Below are positions 19,603 through 20,617 of a DNA stretch of 20,617 nucleotides, one piece after another (position 1 is the first letter of the stretch; every line of letters begins with the position of its first letter). Source of the stretch: Candidatus Sulfopaludibacter sp. SbA3 (lineage in GTDB: Bacteria > Acidobacteriota > Terriglobia > 2-12-FULL-54-10); the NCBI GenBank assembly GCA_945865705.1, contig CAMBEY010000018.1, forward strand, positions 1 to 20,617, read 5' to 3'. The notes under the pieces are model-generated. The model saw only the letters and a program-made list of their open reading frames with translations, was not told the DNA's origin and made no database searches. The position numbers and the translations under genes are program-made.

Positions 19603-20617
19603 TCATATCTCTCCGTCGCCGCCACGATCCCCCAAGCGCAGTCCTAGAGATGCAGCGCGTACAACGCCCAGTTTCATTGCGACCTGCTCTTCGATCCAGC
19701 GATATGTTTGGGCTAGTCCTTCTTCCAGCGAAATCTGGGGCTCCCATCCGAGCACTGCTCGTAAGCGAGTGTTATCGGAGTTTCGTCCACGCACACCTTG
19801 GGGTCCTTGGACGTGCCGCTTCGTGATTCGGTTTCCGGAGATGCCGGCGATCATATCAGCGAGTTGATTGATGGAAACCATGCGATCCTGACCCAGATTG
19901 AGCGGTTCGTGGTGGTCTGACTGCATCAGCCTGTAGAGTCCCTCAATGCAGTCGTCGATAAAACAAAATGACCGCGTCTGTTCTCCGTCTCCCCAAATTT
20001 CGATTTCTGATTGGCCCAAGAACTTGGCATGGGCAATCTTCCGGCATAGCGCCGCAGGCGCTTTCTCTCTGCCCCCATCCCAAGTGCCCAAGGGACCGAA
20101 AATATTATGAAATCGCACGATTCTTGTCTCAATTCCGTAATCGTCCCGGTAATGAATGCAAAGCCGCTCGGCGATCAGTTTTTCCCATCCGTAAGCATCC
20201 TGGGGTTGTGCCGGATAGGCGTCCTCCTCTCGGAGTGGGGCCACCTGGGAGTCCAATTGAAGAAATTCTGGATAGATGCAGGCTGAGGAAGTGTACAGAT
20301 ATCGTTCTACTCCACTCGCACGCGCTGCCTCCAGGGTGTGAATGTTGATCAGCGAATTGTTGTGCAGGATTTGACCGTGGTGGGCGGAGATAAATCCCAT
20401 GCCCCCCATGTCTGCGGCGAGCGCATAAACTTCCTGAACACCCTGAGTGGCTTGGAGACAGTTTTCCCATCGACGAAGATCCAGAAGCACGAATTCATCA
20501 GCGTCCGAGGAAGAATATTCCGGCGGTTTGATGTCGACACCCCGAACCCAATAATTCCTTTTTTCCAGAAAGGTCACAAGATGGTGGCCGATAAAACCAC
20601 CAGCCCCTGTGACTAGG
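19603..20617 (-). CDS. GDP-mannose 3,5-epimerase-like NAD-dependent epimerase (start outside window)
   Basis: The frame runs to the right edge. The first visible residues are LVTGAGGFIGHHLVTFLEKR, the Rossmann GxxGxxG dinucleotide site. The block YALAADMGGMGFISAHHGQI, then HNNSLINIHTLEAARASGVE and RYLYTSSACIYPE, is a hallmark of GDP-mannose 3,5-epimerases. The catalytic Ser/Tyr/Lys set is present (TSSACIYPE and YGWEKLIAERLC). RIVRFHNIFGPLGTWDGGRE and GDGEQTRSFCFIDDCIEGL follow. These enzymes convert GDP-mannose to GDP-galactose or GDP-gulose, usually for surface polysaccharide. After the normal end (SLEEGLAQTYRWIEEQ) there is an odd tail of about 25 residues (KLGVVRAASLGLRLGDRGGD), possibly acquired at a rearrangement joint. 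The specific substrate is inferred from the motif. Confidence 0.85.
   Translation of the reverse strand, partial: LVTGAGGFIGHHLVTFLEKRNYWVRGVDIKPPEYSSSDADEFVLLDLRRWENCLQATQGVQEVYALAADMGGMGFISAHHGQILHNNSLINIHTLEAARASGVERYLYTSSACIYPEFLQLDSQVAPLREEDAYPAQPQDAYGWEKLIAERLCIHYRDDYGIETRIVRFHNIFGPLGTWDGGREKAPAALCRKIAHAKFLGQSEIEIWGDGEQTRSFCFIDDCIEGLYRLMQSDHHEPLNLGQDRMVSINQLADMIAGISGNRITKRHVQGPQGVRGRNSDNTRLRAVLGWEPQISLEEGLAQTYRWIEEQVAMKLGVVRAASLGLRLGDRGGDGEI

Overview
The window looks like a chromosomal segment of an Acidobacteriota member, probably Solibacter-like. The evidence is a secreted VWFA protein of the kind common in that phylum, several large secreted beta-propeller proteins (Vgb-like, NHL-like and PhoX/DUF839-like), a YtcJ-type exported amidohydrolase, GC-rich core genes and sigma70-like promoters. 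No rRNA, tRNA, CRISPR array or transposase was recognised. Small gene modules of visibly lower GC sit between the GC-rich housekeeping and secreted-protein genes.

Layout. 1-237 (-): N-terminal part of metK, divergent from a two-gene plus-strand group: a secreted CNA-B-like/CxxCH/Vgb-propeller protein (491-2227) and an exported alpha/beta hydrolase (2259-3155). 3305-4067 (+): a higBA toxin-antitoxin pair with its own promoter. 4129-5253 (-): DUF4160, DUF2442 and a frameshifted HEPN-like gene. 5271-7529 (-): one beta-propeller gene split by an in-frame TGA. 7713-8669 (-): a Panacea-domain antitoxin followed by a PemK/MazF-like putative toxin, with a palindrome over the antitoxin start. 8736-10811 (-): a small unknown gene, pyruvate kinase and an overlapping cupin gene. 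11008-12120 (+): the VWFA protein, whose promoter abuts two copies of a 24-bp repeat. 12247-13707 (-): PhoX-like protein. 14028-14912 (+): Gly/Pro-rich secreted protein. 15011-16921 (-): amidohydrolase. 17122-17637 (+): a ribbon-helix-helix protein plus an 80-residue partner, preceded by three TGGTGY boxes at exact 10-bp steps. 17651-18613 (-): an IspH/LytB-like protein with all three cluster cysteines but without the substrate-pocket residues. 18659-20617 (-): a 5'-truncated structural-protein remnant, a 5'-truncated GDP-fucose-synthase-like remnant, and a GDP-mannose 3,5-epimerase-like gene that runs off the window.

How the genes work together. There is no single pathway. The window mixes core metabolism (MetK, pyruvate kinase), envelope or secreted proteins, sugar-nucleotide metabolism for surface polysaccharide (right edge), and four separate small two-gene modules that are known or plausible toxin-antitoxin systems. 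The right edge shows signs of rearrangement: two truncated genes lie next to each other. Three genes are interrupted or truncated in ways that could be real decay or assembly error (the HEPN-like gene, the propeller gene and the tail-like remnant). The strongest candidates for something undescribed are the degenerate IspH paralogue, the RHH/80-residue pair with its helically phased boxes, and the Panacea/PemK-like pair with its start-site palindrome.
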